From CAZUMH01 sp964621645 (GTDB taxonomy: Bacteria > Zhuqueibacterota > QNDG01 > JAGLOF01), in assembly GCA_964621645.1 (NCBI GenBank), contig CAZUMH010000022.1, positions 1 to 37,789 of the forward strand: a stretch of 37,789 bases of DNA, read 5' to 3'. Numbering within the stretch: the first letter of the stretch is position 1; every line of letters begins with the position of its first letter. The position numbers were made by a program, and so were the translations under genes. Below the pieces are notes generated by a model, which did no database searches, was not told the origin of the DNA, and was given only the letters and a program-made list of their open reading frames with translations. Positions 9,101 to 17,525 of the stretch are shown here, one piece after another.

Positions 9101-10432
9101 ATCCACTTCCGTATAGGTTCGGGAGACGGCATCGAACATATAGTTGGCCTGGCTTGGCTTTACGGTTCCCGACCAATGGTTGGGGACGCTTATTACATAA
9201 TCCCCGGACGCGTCGGTTACCACCGAATCCGTTCCGTTGTAAAACAGGCTCACTCCGGGAACGCCGGAACCGGTCTTGCTGTAAATGGTTCCGGAGATCA
9301 GGACCGGATCAGGTCCAAGAATACTGTAATTTTCATTGCTGATATTGGATTTGACCAGCTCATAGCTGTTGCTGTCAGGATCGAAGAGCCAGCTATCTTT
9401 TGCGGGGATGACGATTCCGCTCCAATTATACGGCACTTCGATCTGGTAGATCCCCAGGCTGTCCGTCAGAACGGAATCGCCGCTGTCGCCGTAGTACAGG
9501 GTCACTCCGGCGATACCGGGTCCCGAGGCGCCCCAGGTCACGGTGCCGGAGATAGTGTCAACGGGAGAGCCTTCGATCCAGAAATCCTGGTCATCCAGAT
9601 GCTCGCTGACGTCGGTGAGGGGGCGGAAATTCGGGTCAAACTGATAGTTTTCTTTATAGGGAGTGATGCGGCCGCTCCAGAGGAAGGGGACTCTGTTTTC
9701 GTAATATCCGGCAGTGTCCGTGTAAAGAGTATCGGTGGTGTTGGAGAATGTCACTCTAACATTTTCTATGGGCTCCTGACCCGGGAGGAAATAGATGTGT
9801 CCTGAAAGTATTCTATCCGGGCCGTTGGAGCCGGTGTAATTCTGGTCGTATTGGAACGCGGTTAATTCACCGTATGTCCGGAAGGCGGGAGAAAAACTGA
9901 AGCCGTCGCCCACCGGGGTAACCATACCGTTCCAGCGATAGGGGAGTGTCTGTTCATAATAGCCGTTTGCATCGGTGGTGTCAAGGCCGCCACCGTTACT
10001 GAAGTTCAGAATAATACCAGACAGGGGGAAATCATTGTTCTCGTGTTTGATATATCCCGATACTTTTACCATGGGGTCACTGATCTCCCAGAAATCCTGA
10101 AACTGGATATCGGAGGAGACATTGGTAAACGTGCGGGTGGAGTCCTCGAAATCGTATCCTGCACAGCTGGGAGTAAGCGTACCGCTCCAGCTGCTGGGCA
10201 CTTCCATCTGGTAGAATCCAACGTCGTTGGTGTATGTATCCCCCACACCGCTAAAGGTGAGTTTGACATTGGCCATCTTCACCTTGCTGGGATAGAAGAA
10301 AACAACACCGGATATCTTGGGATTTTGAGCAAGGGCTCCGCTGGTGAGAAAGAGAGAAGCCAGCAGGACGCGAAGCAGCGCCCGGCGTCTTTTCCCTTCG
10401 GTTGAGTTCCTTCCTCTAAAGTCCTCCTGCAT
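6146..10432 (-). CDS. Secreted protein with 13 tandem beta-sandwich repeats and C-terminal type IX-like sorting domain
   Basis: From the ATG at 10432 the protein has 1428 residues. This start is preferred over the ATG at 10456 because GGAGG lies seven bases upstream and it gives a compact signal peptide (KRRRALLRVLLASLFLTSGALAQ). Thirteen repeats of about 84 residues follow. Each begins near ISGTV, has a TDSxGxY turn and VPxxWSGTVTP, and ends with SRxY and QNYxVLGP. This pattern fits carboxypeptidase-regulatory-like or Cna_B-like sandwiches, a family call made by eye. Then comes about 200 residues with a Rossmann-like feel (YINNGGGVILLGE), perhaps a glutamine-amidotransferase-like fold. The last ~85 residues are a FlgD-like sorting domain with YPNPFNPST and SGLYICRL. 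I infer a long cell-surface stalk or adhesin. It is transcribed away from the patatin gene and has its own terminator. Confidence 0.88.
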   Translation of the reverse strand: MQEDFRGRNSTEGKRRRALLRVLLASLFLTSGALAQNPKISGVVFFYPSKVKMANVKLTFSGVGDTYTNDVGFYQMEVPSSWSGTLTPSCAGYDFEDSTRTFTNVSSDIQFQDFWEISDPMVKVSGYIKHENNDFPLSGIILNFSNGGGLDTTDANGYYEQTLPYRWNGMVTPVGDGFSFSPAFRTYGELTAFQYDQNYTGSNGPDRILSGHIYFLPGQEPIENVRVTFSNTTDTLYTDTAGYYENRVPFLWSGRITPYKENYQFDPNFRPLTDVSEHLDDQDFWIEGSPVDTISGTVTWGASGPGIAGVTLYYGDSGDSVLTDSLGIYQIEVPYNWSGIVIPAKDSWLFDPDSNSYELVKSNISNENYSILGPDPVLISGTIYSKTGSGVPGVSLFYNGTDSVVTDASGDYVISVPNHWSGTVKPSQANYMFDAVSRTYTEVDTHQVNQDYRVLGPSRVDISGQVRFNGGAGVDSVAIIYGSEADTCYTDANGDFTVTVPFDWSGQIKTEKECYAFTPLTRDYENIRDHISGQDFLVDGTPTAYISGVVRYEPNGPGLPDVVLTYGSGDTVMTNSNGEYSFGVDLGWSGTVTPSKDDLLFDPASRSYSNVQHHRSEQNYAILGPATIHVSGKIFFSPGEEPISGAVVYYGSSGDSVLTDANGQYTFSVPNGWSGYATPQKTGYNFEPSSIPYKELRDHQTDKNYWVEGTPTLTISGTVKNIDDEPESGVALHFGASDSVLTDGSGTYSISVPFAWSGSVTPSKSDLIFAPASKSYSLITLNQTEQNYQVLGPGQIIISGTLYYHPGKEPITGAVLYYGEGDSTTTDSSGEYAFLVQNGWSGTVTPYKTGHLFEPSSRHYYDVNSHYLNDDYWVDGPPTVVISGEVRYKDDRPAADVIIHYTSTDTVMTDSQGEYSISLDHGWSGTVTPELDDLLMDPLSRTYSEVSDNKEQQDYTILGPAIISVWGTVRDPEGQALAQTTITYGSGGDTVMSRSDGSYCFSVANGWSGTVIPVKDSLLFSPVSRTYCDLDTHQVAQDYQALGPAQIIISGKVSFTSGQGVADLVLIYGSAHDTTSTDAQGGYQINVPYGWQGTITPVEGTYLYLPAKRQLGPLADHIGDQDFTAYLASGYKGVVIDDQVVSLYDSMLTAMNIYHLFSDSLPPNLSEFDLVLFSGYSCVRPEMTDRIESYINNGGGVILLGECPIALCNDTLCLASIREWFGSGTASRVAMSNARAVVDKPLGTSIYTGDIVAQVTADSVLGLNHLKTDVIPLTLWETGSDNYHSFVRVQGYGKVGYMSNLTVGLGRSKALLQAMITWIVQANTSVDDGADDRTMPHQLELLPCYPNPFNPSTTITYRLPAVSQARLEIFDIRGRLVKILFDGPADAGSHTITWQADDSRGNQVASGLYICRLISDAQVKMQKMIFTK
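7047..10315 (-). repeat. Thirteen tandem ~251-bp coding repeats
   Basis: The array encodes 13 consecutive copies of an ~84-residue unit inside the secreted protein. Copies differ clearly at the DNA level, so expansion is not recent throughout. Linkers alternate in the middle of the array: copies 6, 8 and 10 end in V(D/E)G(T/P)P, and copies 7, 9 and 11 end in (I/V)LGP. Copies 3, 8 and 10 share a PGxEPI insertion near their start. This points to duplication in two-repeat blocks. The repeats also produce long meaningless antisense frames. Confidence 0.9.
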
Positions 10433-10900
10433 GACTGCCTCCAATTGTATGAACACGGCTCTGCCGTAGAATCCGAGACGGATATTTTACGTCCGTTGAG
10501 ATCGGCCTTTGCGGGCCTTCGACATGCCTTCGTGCAGAAATCATGCCTGAATATACGATTCCTTTCAGCGGGCTCGATTCAGCACCCTCGACGGATTCAC
10601 GGCGCCGCTATTTTATTTTCTCCCGTGTCGGGATTCCATCCTCTTTTAAGTAAAAATAAAACAAATAGTTGTAATATGGCCTGCGTGTGACGATACTTCG
10701 TTGTTTCTCTGTAAGAGAGATACGATCGATTCTGGTGAAAAAAAGATAAAAAGTCCCGGGCCGGGGAAGGAAAATCTTGCCGTTTTATTATCGAATACTA
10801 GTAGTTTATGTTTTCAAAATGAAAAGCGCCTCATCCTGTGAAGCGGGGCCCGAAGATTGGGATGCTTGCTTTTAAACAACAATTTACGTACCTTTTTTTT
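10433..10900. other. Divergent intergenic region between repeat-protein and patatin genes
   Basis: About 470 bp hold no gene I can support. The part nearest the patatin gene is AT-rich (10640-10680 and 10735-10830) and should carry promoters for one or both divergent genes, but no convincing -35/-10 pair stands out. A GTG (10838) and an ATG (10862) lie in frame with the patatin gene within its last 60 bases and could be alternative starts. Confidence 0.4.
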
Positions 10901-13528
10901 ATGACTTTTCGGCGTCTGATATTTCCGTTTCTTTTCGTCCTCGCTGTTACGACCGGCGCCGCCGCCCAGGAGAAGGCTGTTGATTTGGGAATGGAACGGC
11001 GGCAGCTGCTTCCCGGCAGTTCCATCGAGATACAGCAAGCCGGGCGACCCCGGGTGGCCCTGGCTCTCAGCGGCGGTGGAGCCCGGGGATTTGCGCAGAT
11101 CGGAGTTCTGAAAGTCCTGGAAGAAAATTCCATTCCCGTGGACGCCATCGCCGGGACCAGCATCGGGGCCATCATCGGCGGTCTTTATTCGGTGGGATAC
11201 ACGGCTGCTGAAATAGAAAGCCTGGCGACCAGTGTATCCTGGGACGAAACGATCAGCGATGTTCCCCGGAGGGATCAGCTCTTTTTAACTCAGAAGGAGG
11301 AGAACTCCTCCCCGCTGCTTCGTCTCCGTTTCCGTGGCATGAGACTGGCAATGGCCAGCGGATACTCTTCCGGGTACTATCTCACCGCCCTTCTTACCAG
11401 ATTATTGATAAACGCTCCCGCCGCTCCCCGAAATGATTTTCGTGCTCTTCCCATTCCCATTCGTGTGGTATGTTCCGATCTGCTCAGCGGCCGCAGGATC
11501 ATGCTGGAGACAGGGTCGTTGATTCAGGCCATCCGGGCCAGCATGGCCATTCCGCTTCTCTTCACTCCTGTGCATGTCGATTCCCTTCTCCTGGTTGACG
11601 GCGGGCTGGTGCAGAATCTGCCGGTGGCGGAGGCACGATCCACGGGGGCCGATATGGTCATCGCCCTGGACACATCTTCCAAGCTGCGAAACGGCAGGCA
11701 ACTGGACGCCCCCTGGAAAATCGCGGACCAGGTTACCACCATTATGCAACAGGAAAAACTTGAGAACGAGTTGGCCCGTGCCGATATTGCCATCGTACCT
11801 TCTCTGTCAGGCATCGCCAACACGGATTTTCATCGCATTACCGATATCATTGCCTCTGGAGAAGCGGCGGCCCGGGCTGCTCTTCCCAGGATTGAACGGA
11901 TGCTGACGCACCTTTCTCAACCTCGGGACACCAGTTACCAGATTGAGGAACTGACCTACAGAGGTTTCAACAGGATCAGCCCGGAAGCGATATTTCCCCA
12001 GCCTCCCCTGGATCTGCGGTTTCCGATCCCCGAGGCGGAGATCCTCTGGGCCGGGCAACGACTGAGTCAGAGCGGTCTTTTCCAGAGAGTGGAAGCGTTT
12101 TACGACAGCCTGAATTCACGCCTGATCTTCTCGGTGGTGGAGAATCCTGTTATACGGGAGGTACGGCTGCAGGGCAACACGCTCTATCCCGACTCCCTCC
12201 TCCTTGAGGGGACGCGTTCCTGGAGGGATAAGGTTTGCAACAGCGGACGGATATCTGCCTGGGTGCGGGATATTGTCAGCCGCTACCACAGGAACGGGTG
12301 GGGCCTGGCTCACGTGGACACGCTCCGGCTGGAAGACGGAGTGCTGTATGCCGGTATTGATGAGGGGATGATCAAGCAGATCCGGATTGCCGGAGCCGGG
12401 AGAACCAAGCCATATGTGATCCTGCGGGAACTGGGACTCAGAGAGGGTGAGGTATTCCGGAATGAAACCGCCATAGAGGGACTTAACAATATTTACAGTA
12501 CGGGATTTTTCAGCACGGTATATTACGATTTTCCGGATCGCCTCAACGATCACTGCCTGACCATCAGGGTAGAGGAGAAGGAGAACGCCTTGATGCTGAT
12601 GGGAGCCAGGTACGATTTGGAACGGAGAGGCAAGGGATTTCTCTCACTTATCCGGGATAATATATTCGGCATCGGCGCTCAGGGATCATTGCAGGGCGTA
12701 GCCGGGAAAAGAGATCTCTCCCTTTCCGCCGCTCTGGAATCCAGCCGGTTTCTCTACAGTTATCTGACCTATAAGATCGATTTTTCTCTGGCCAGGGAGG
12801 AGCAGTACTATTATGAGGATTATCAACAAGTGGGCGGATACACCCAGTACGGTCGCTGGCTGGGAGTAGAGGTGGGCCAGCAGATCAAAAGACTGGGGAC
12901 GCTCTCACTTCAGCTGGGCTGGCAGCAGATAAATCTGGTGCCCACCTCTGGAGAGACGACACCGAAGGAACGTTTTTCCCTCGTTCGTTTCACGCTCAGA
13001 TCCGAAGTGGACACCAGGGACCGTTATCCTTTTCCCCGGCGGGGCAAGTGGCACATTCTTGAATATGAGACCGCCGGACAGTGGCTGGGCAGTGAGGTCT
13101 CTTATGCCCGCATATTTTCTTCCATGGAAAGCTATATCCCGTTGAGCGCTTCTTTCAATTTCCATCCCCGCATTCAATGGGGGACTGCGGATATGACCAC
13201 TCCCTTCGTGCGACAGTTCCATCTGGGGGGGATGGATACATTTTCGGCGTTGCCGCAGCAATCCCTGACGGGGAGGCGTTTCATTCTGGCCGGTTCCGAA
13301 CTCCGTTATCAGATGCCACAGCTGGGGCTGCTGACCACTTATGTATCTCTGCGTTATGAGGTGGCGGGGATCTGGGGCAGATACACCCGCATCCAGCTGT
13401 CGGACTTTCACCACTGCCTGGACCTGCGTCTCTCTCTGGAGACACCGCTGGGCCCGGTTACGGCGGGGTTGGGGCTCATGGATGGCTGGAGGAAAAGGCT
13501 GGTTTTTGCGGCGGGATATTCCTTTTAA
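10901..13528 (+). CDS. Patatin-like phospholipase fused to POTRA domains and an Omp85-type barrel (PlpD-like)
   Basis: The ATG at 10901 is chosen because it begins a compact signal peptide (TFRRLIFPFLFVLAVTTGAAAQ). In-frame GTG 10838 and ATG 10862 would add 21 or 13 residues, and no candidate has a clear Shine-Dalgarno sequence. The product is 875 residues. The patatin domain spans about 50-330, with oxyanion loop GGGARG (58-63), nucleophile elbow GTSIG with Ser87, and the catalytic Asp in DGGLVQNLPV. POTRA-like modules follow (about 330-560, e.g. IREVRLQGNTLYPDSLL). A 16-strand-type barrel then runs to the end, with LRSEVDTRDRYPFPRRG and a terminal Phe. This is the type Vd (PlpD) layout, in which the lipase is carried to the surface or periplasm by its own barrel. 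Substrates are likely phospholipids. Insertion would need the BamA encoded at the right end of this window. Confidence 0.9.
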   Translation: MTFRRLIFPFLFVLAVTTGAAAQEKAVDLGMERRQLLPGSSIEIQQAGRPRVALALSGGGARGFAQIGVLKVLEENSIPVDAIAGTSIGAIIGGLYSVGYTAAEIESLATSVSWDETISDVPRRDQLFLTQKEENSSPLLRLRFRGMRLAMASGYSSGYYLTALLTRLLINAPAAPRNDFRALPIPIRVVCSDLLSGRRIMLETGSLIQAIRASMAIPLLFTPVHVDSLLLVDGGLVQNLPVAEARSTGADMVIALDTSSKLRNGRQLDAPWKIADQVTTIMQQEKLENELARADIAIVPSLSGIANTDFHRITDIIASGEAAARAALPRIERMLTHLSQPRDTSYQIEELTYRGFNRISPEAIFPQPPLDLRFPIPEAEILWAGQRLSQSGLFQRVEAFYDSLNSRLIFSVVENPVIREVRLQGNTLYPDSLLLEGTRSWRDKVCNSGRISAWVRDIVSRYHRNGWGLAHVDTLRLEDGVLYAGIDEGMIKQIRIAGAGRTKPYVILRELGLREGEVFRNETAIEGLNNIYSTGFFSTVYYDFPDRLNDHCLTIRVEEKENALMLMGARYDLERRGKGFLSLIRDNIFGIGAQGSLQGVAGKRDLSLSAALESSRFLYSYLTYKIDFSLAREEQYYYEDYQQVGGYTQYGRWLGVEVGQQIKRLGTLSLQLGWQQINLVPTSGETTPKERFSLVRFTLRSEVDTRDRYPFPRRGKWHILEYETAGQWLGSEVSYARIFSSMESYIPLSASFNFHPRIQWGTADMTTPFVRQFHLGGMDTFSALPQQSLTGRRFILAGSELRYQMPQLGLLTTYVSLRYEVAGIWGRYTRIQLSDFHHCLDLRLSLETPLGPVTAGLGLMDGWRKRLVFAAGYSF

Positions 13529-13553
13529 GAGCGAACGTTTCCCGCAAGGTCAA

Positions 13554-16500
13554 TCATTTTTTAACGGGTTGTTTTGACTTTACCGGCAGGGTGATGCGGA
13601 AGAGGCTCCCTTTGCCTTTGCGGCTTTCAACCTCGATTTTCCCGCCGTGATTCTGGATGATGGAATAGGATATAGAAAGCCCCAGACCCATGCCGTGACC
13701 CACTTCCTTGGTGGTATAGAAAGGATCAAATATTTTATCCTGGATTTCTTCGGGGATGCCGCTGCCCGTGTCTTCGATTTCGATCACCACTGTATCACCG
13801 CGGTCCCTGGTTCGGATGAATATTGTCCCCAGGTCCGGGATCGCCTGAGCGGCATTCAATATAATATTGAGAAAAACCTGATTGAGCTGGCCCGCGTTGC
13901 ATTCCACCTGCCGGGTCGTTTCCAGCGAGGTTTCGATGCGGATACGATCTTTAATCTCCGGCCTCAGTATCATGAGGCAGGTCTCGATTCCGGGGTGGAT
14001 GTCGGCCGGTTTCCTTTCCGCCTGGTCCAGATGTGAAAAGGTGCGCAGGTTCTCCACCAGCTCCTTGACGGCCTGGCTCCCCTTGAGGGTGTCTTCGATG
14101 AGGCCGTTCAAATCGGGCAGGATGCCGGCAAGGGATTTTTCCCCTTTCGCATTTTTCTGCAGGAACGATTCCACCCGGTCGATATAGCTCCGCAGCTGCT
14201 TCATATTTCCATAGATAAATCCAATGGGATTGTTTAATTCATGGGCGATTCCGGCGACCAGCTGGCCCAGCGAGGCCATTTTTTCCGACTGGATAAGCTG
14301 TGATTCCGTCTGCTTGAGTTCATCGTAGAGAAGCTGGAGCTGTTTGTTTTTATCATCCAGGGAACGGTTCTTGTTCTCCAGCTCTTCCAGATATTTTTCC
14401 CGCACCGATGCTTCGGTCAATTTTTTAATCATCTCGTTGGAGGCGCGGATGTATTCGATATTTTCCGCCGCTACCGCCATCTGATTGGCGATGGAATGAT
14501 ACAGACCGATGTCGTCCCGGTGCAGTGGCTCAACCGGATGGCAGGAGGCCAGAATAATGAGCCCGAAGAAATTATCACCCCGTTTAAGGGCTGCCAGAAA
14601 GCTGATTCGCACCGCGGGATCACTGAGCGGCAGATCGACTTTTCCTCCGGAGAGATAGGACTTTTGAGTCAGCAGCTTGATCAGCCGTTCTCTTACTTTC
14701 TTGGTATTCAGTTTTTTCATGTCAAGATAACCGGCCGGACAGTATTGAGCTGAGAAACGTTCGCTCTCCCGGTCGAAGAGCAGGGCGGCGGGACAGTCAA
14801 ATTCGGTGTATTCCGTGATGTGATCTATTACCGTTTTCAGGAGCAGTTCCGCTTCTCTGATCTGTACGATACGGTTGCTGAGTTTAAGGAGCACCGAGCG
14901 ATAGCGCTCTCTCAATTGTCTGAGCCGCAGGGTACGCTCAAAGTGAAGAGAGAGGATCCCTCCCAGAACCAGGCTGGTCCCGTCGATGAAAAGGAACAGT
15001 GATACCAGGCCGGCGCTGCCGCGTAAAAGGATGGCCGAAGCGGCCAGAATGAAGAGGAGAGCGAGAACTGCTGTCACCGTTCGAGTGGTCCAGAGGTATC
15101 GTTTCAGCCCCAGTCGAACGAGCCCGATGAAAATAAGCGGGAATGCGATAACCAGCAGAAGTCCCTGCCAGAAATTTTGGTGAGTGATGACGCGGCGGAT
15201 CCGGGACAGAAGAAGCAGCATTTGCCGTGTCGGGCCGATATATTCAGAAATACGGTAGAGGCCGCCCGCCTTCAGTCCGGTCATTTCCACCCTGCGACCG
15301 GACGGGAAGATAACCCGGCAGTCGACCAGGGCGGTCTGACCCAGGCCCAGATGCACCACCGGATCACTCATGGAGTAGAGACCGCTGCCTCCCTGGATCT
15401 CCCGGCTGGCAAGCAGGGATTCCCTTCGGAAAGACGATCCTGAGCGGAAAAATTCGATCCGGCAGCCGATGCCGTCCCGGTTGGAACGGACTCCTTCCAC
15501 CCGCAGCCGCAGAGAACGGGAGTCGTTGATAACGTTCTCGCTGAAGAGGCAGAATCCATCCAGATTGGACGTAAAAAGATACAGATCACCGTCATCATCA
15601 TAATCGGCGACTGCCGCTCCGGTGCTGTAGCTGTTGCCCGGATTCGGCCCGTATACCGAAGGAATGAAGATACCGGATCCGGTGTTTACCAGGAGCTGAT
15701 TGGGGCCGTCGTTGGTTACCCAGATGTCCAGAAGTCCGTCTTGATTGAAGTCGGCCATAAGGCAGCCGTTGGATGATCCGTTCCCTTTGGGTGAGGGGGG
15801 CAGGGGAGAGGGTGAAAAGCTCCAGACACTGTCTCCCGGAGCCGTTTCATTCACGTAGAGCTGATTGGGAGTCTCAATCCGGGCCACGAAAAGGTCGGGA
15901 TCGCCGTCGTTGTCCACATCGCCGAAACAGCAGCTCTGGGAAGAGAGGGAATCCCGGCATACGGCAAGGTCCAGAGTCTGCCGGGAAAAATAGCCGCCGT
16001 CGTTACGGTAGAAAAAGTCGGGTCCGTAAAGATTGGCCACGAAAAGGTCGGGATCTCCGTCGAGATCCACATCCGAAAAGGCGGCCCCGCGGCTGCTGGA
16101 AGTCGCCACCAGGCCGCTCTCCCGGGTCCGGTCGGTAAAGCCGCCTTTGTGGTCGTTGAGAAGCAGGCGGTTGGTGAGGCGTTCATCGGTGAAGAAGAGA
16201 TCGAGAAAGCCGTCCAGGTTCACATCCGCGGTAATGACGCCGTTGATGTAGAGGTGGGAGGGGATATTGAGGCGGCCGGAAACATCCTGGAAGACAAGGC
16301 CTCCTTCATTGCTGTACAGTCTGGTGGTCCGGCCCCAGCCCGCGATGACGAGATCGGCGTCACCGTCATTGTCGAAATCAGCAGAGACGGCGCCCAGCTC
16401 CAGATTTTGGGCCCCCATAGGCATGGGATCGCCGCCCAGTCCCGACTCCACGGTGGCGTCGTAAAAATAGACGCCGCCGCCGCTGTTGAGCAGGAGCCGG

Positions 16501-16730
16501 TTGAAGGCACGGTAGCAGACCAGATAGATATCGGGCCGCCGGTCACCATTGATGTCCCGGAAACAGACACCGTAAGCGTCGTTGATATCGGGAATGAGGA
16601 ACTGGGCCTGGTTGTCCCCGAAGGCGCACCTGGGCGGTCCGGCCGAGTCCGGTTGCTGCCGGGGTGCTGCCGCGAGCAGCATCCCCCCCAGCAAAAACGG
16701 AAGAATCGTCAGTTTACACCACTTTGCCAT
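13554..16730 (-). CDS. Histidine kinase with extracytoplasmic FG-GAP propeller and ASPIC/UnbV sensor
   Basis: The protein has 1058 residues. A signal peptide or anchor (1-22) leads into seven DxDxDG-type calcium-loop motifs spaced through residues ~45-400 (DINGDRRPD, DFDNDGDAD, DVNLDGFLD, DVDLDGDPD, DVDNDGDPD, DFNQDGLLD, DYDDDGDLY). These are typical of a seven-bladed FG-GAP/integrin-like propeller. An ASPIC/UnbV domain follows (~405-490, with GIGCRIEFF and VIFPSGRRVEM). Three or so membrane helices (519-600) precede a GAF-like domain (~616-760) and a coiled coil. The kinase core has His830 in GIAHELNNPIG, an N-box at NIILNAAQAI, and DTGSGI and GLGLSISYSI. It overlaps the zinc permease gene by 17 bp and has no ribosome binding site of its own, so translation is probably coupled. 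The ligand is unknown; a metal, a carbohydrate or an envelope cue are possible. Confidence 0.9.
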   Translation of the reverse strand: MAKWCKLTILPFLLGGMLLAAAPRQQPDSAGPPRCAFGDNQAQFLIPDINDAYGVCFRDINGDRRPDIYLVCYRAFNRLLLNSGGGVYFYDATVESGLGGDPMPMGAQNLELGAVSADFDNDGDADLVIAGWGRTTRLYSNEGGLVFQDVSGRLNIPSHLYINGVITADVNLDGFLDLFFTDERLTNRLLLNDHKGGFTDRTRESGLVATSSSRGAAFSDVDLDGDPDLFVANLYGPDFFYRNDGGYFSRQTLDLAVCRDSLSSQSCCFGDVDNDGDPDLFVARIETPNQLYVNETAPGDSVWSFSPSPLPPSPKGNGSSNGCLMADFNQDGLLDIWVTNDGPNQLLVNTGSGIFIPSVYGPNPGNSYSTGAAVADYDDDGDLYLFTSNLDGFCLFSENVINDSRSLRLRVEGVRSNRDGIGCRIEFFRSGSSFRRESLLASREIQGGSGLYSMSDPVVHLGLGQTALVDCRVIFPSGRRVEMTGLKAGGLYRISEYIGPTRQMLLLLSRIRRVITHQNFWQGLLLVIAFPLIFIGLVRLGLKRYLWTTRTVTAVLALLFILAASAILLRGSAGLVSLFLFIDGTSLVLGGILSLHFERTLRLRQLRERYRSVLLKLSNRIVQIREAELLLKTVIDHITEYTEFDCPAALLFDRESERFSAQYCPAGYLDMKKLNTKKVRERLIKLLTQKSYLSGGKVDLPLSDPAVRISFLAALKRGDNFFGLIILASCHPVEPLHRDDIGLYHSIANQMAVAAENIEYIRASNEMIKKLTEASVREKYLEELENKNRSLDDKNKQLQLLYDELKQTESQLIQSEKMASLGQLVAGIAHELNNPIGFIYGNMKQLRSYIDRVESFLQKNAKGEKSLAGILPDLNGLIEDTLKGSQAVKELVENLRTFSHLDQAERKPADIHPGIETCLMILRPEIKDRIRIETSLETTRQVECNAGQLNQVFLNIILNAAQAIPDLGTIFIRTRDRGDTVVIEIEDTGSGIPEEIQDKIFDPFYTTKEVGHGMGLGLSISYSIIQNHGGKIEVESRKGKGSLFRITLPVKSKQPVKK
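15783..15815 (-). repeat. G-rich repeat-like insert coding for a Pro/Ser loop within the kinase sensor
   Basis: On the plus strand this is a purine-rich run (GGGTGAGGGGGGCAGGGGAG and flanks). On the coding strand it gives SPSPLPPSPKG. That peptide is unlike the surrounding propeller and closely resembles translations of short G-rich repeats dispersed in many bacterial genomes. It falls between the fifth and sixth DxDxDG motifs, where a loop insertion is tolerated. Identification as a dispersed repeat is inference from one copy. Confidence 0.45.
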
Positions 16731-17523
16731 AGAGTATTCGTATGCCGGCCGTCGCCAGATAGATAAGGGTGGCCAGAACCACCATGGTGGCTCCGGCCGG
16801 CAGATCGGCGGCGGTTGATATGAGCAGTCCGCCCACCATGACCATCAGACTGAAAAGCACCGATATCCCCAGGATCCAGTAATAGTGACGCGAGAGCAGC
16901 CGGCCAAAACTGGCCGGAAGCACGGTCAGAGCCGAGATGAGAATGAGACCTACGATTTTCATGCTGACTACGACAACCAGGGCGATGAGCAGAAGAAGGA
17001 GGGTGTCCAGCGCGTCGGTTTTCACACCGCTGGCCCGGGCCGTCTCTTCGTCGAAGGTCATGAAGAAAAGTTTGTGAAACAAGAGAAAAATGGTGCCTCC
17101 TACAACCAGTGTCGCCGCCAGGGTCAGAAATAGATCGGTCCCTTTTATTCCCAAAATGGATCCGAAGAGATAGCCGGAGAGATCGAAGCTATAGGCCCGG
17201 CGCAGAGCGATGAAAACGGCTCCCAGCGCCATGGAAAAAGAGAAGAAGATGCCGATGCTGGCGTCCAGAGAAAGGCTGGTGCGTTGGGAGAGCTTGCCGA
17301 TGAGCAAGGCGGAGCCGAGACAGAATCCAAGAGAGGTGAAGAAGGGATGAATGCCCAGGAGAACTCCCAGAGCTACACCTCCAAAGGCAGTGTGGGCGAT
17401 ACCGGCTCCCAGAAAAGACATACGCCGCAGCACCACGAAAAAGGAGAGCAGGCCGAAAAGCAGGCTCAACAGCAGACTCATGAGCAGGGCATTGGAAAAA
17501 AAGGAATAGCCGACGAGTTCCAT
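16714..17523 (-). CDS. znuB: Zinc/manganese ABC transporter permease (ABC-3 family)
   Basis: The protein has 269 residues with eight or so hydrophobic segments, the usual size and pattern of the ABC-3 metal permease family (ZnuB/MntB/TroC). Typical motifs are LLFGLLSFFVVLRRMSFLG near the N-terminus, GAGIAHTAFGGVALG, and the late SAxTVLPASFGRLLSR region. It would form the membrane channel of the importer encoded by the two preceding genes. It starts two bases after the ATPase gene's stop, and its last 17 bp overlap the kinase gene. Zinc is favoured because the binding protein has three conserved histidines, but manganese or iron cannot be excluded from the permease alone. Confidence 0.9.
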   Translation of the reverse strand: MELVGYSFFSNALLMSLLLSLLFGLLSFFVVLRRMSFLGAGIAHTAFGGVALGVLLGIHPFFTSLGFCLGSALLIGKLSQRTSLSLDASIGIFFSFSMALGAVFIALRRAYSFDLSGYLFGSILGIKGTDLFLTLAATLVVGGTIFLLFHKLFFMTFDEETARASGVKTDALDTLLLLLIALVVVVSMKIVGLILISALTVLPASFGRLLSRHYYWILGISVLFSLMVMVGGLLISTAADLPAGATMVVLATLIYLATAGIRILYGKVV

Positions 17524-17525
17524 GA

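Noticed and set aside
8018..9805. Long plus-strand open frame (595 codons) opposite the repeat array, with a second one at 7082-7840
   Set aside because: It is antisense to 13 homologous coding repeats. A stop-free antisense frame in one repeat is copied in all, so length is not evidence here. There is no signal peptide, motif or ribosome binding site, and the minus frame has a clear domain structure.
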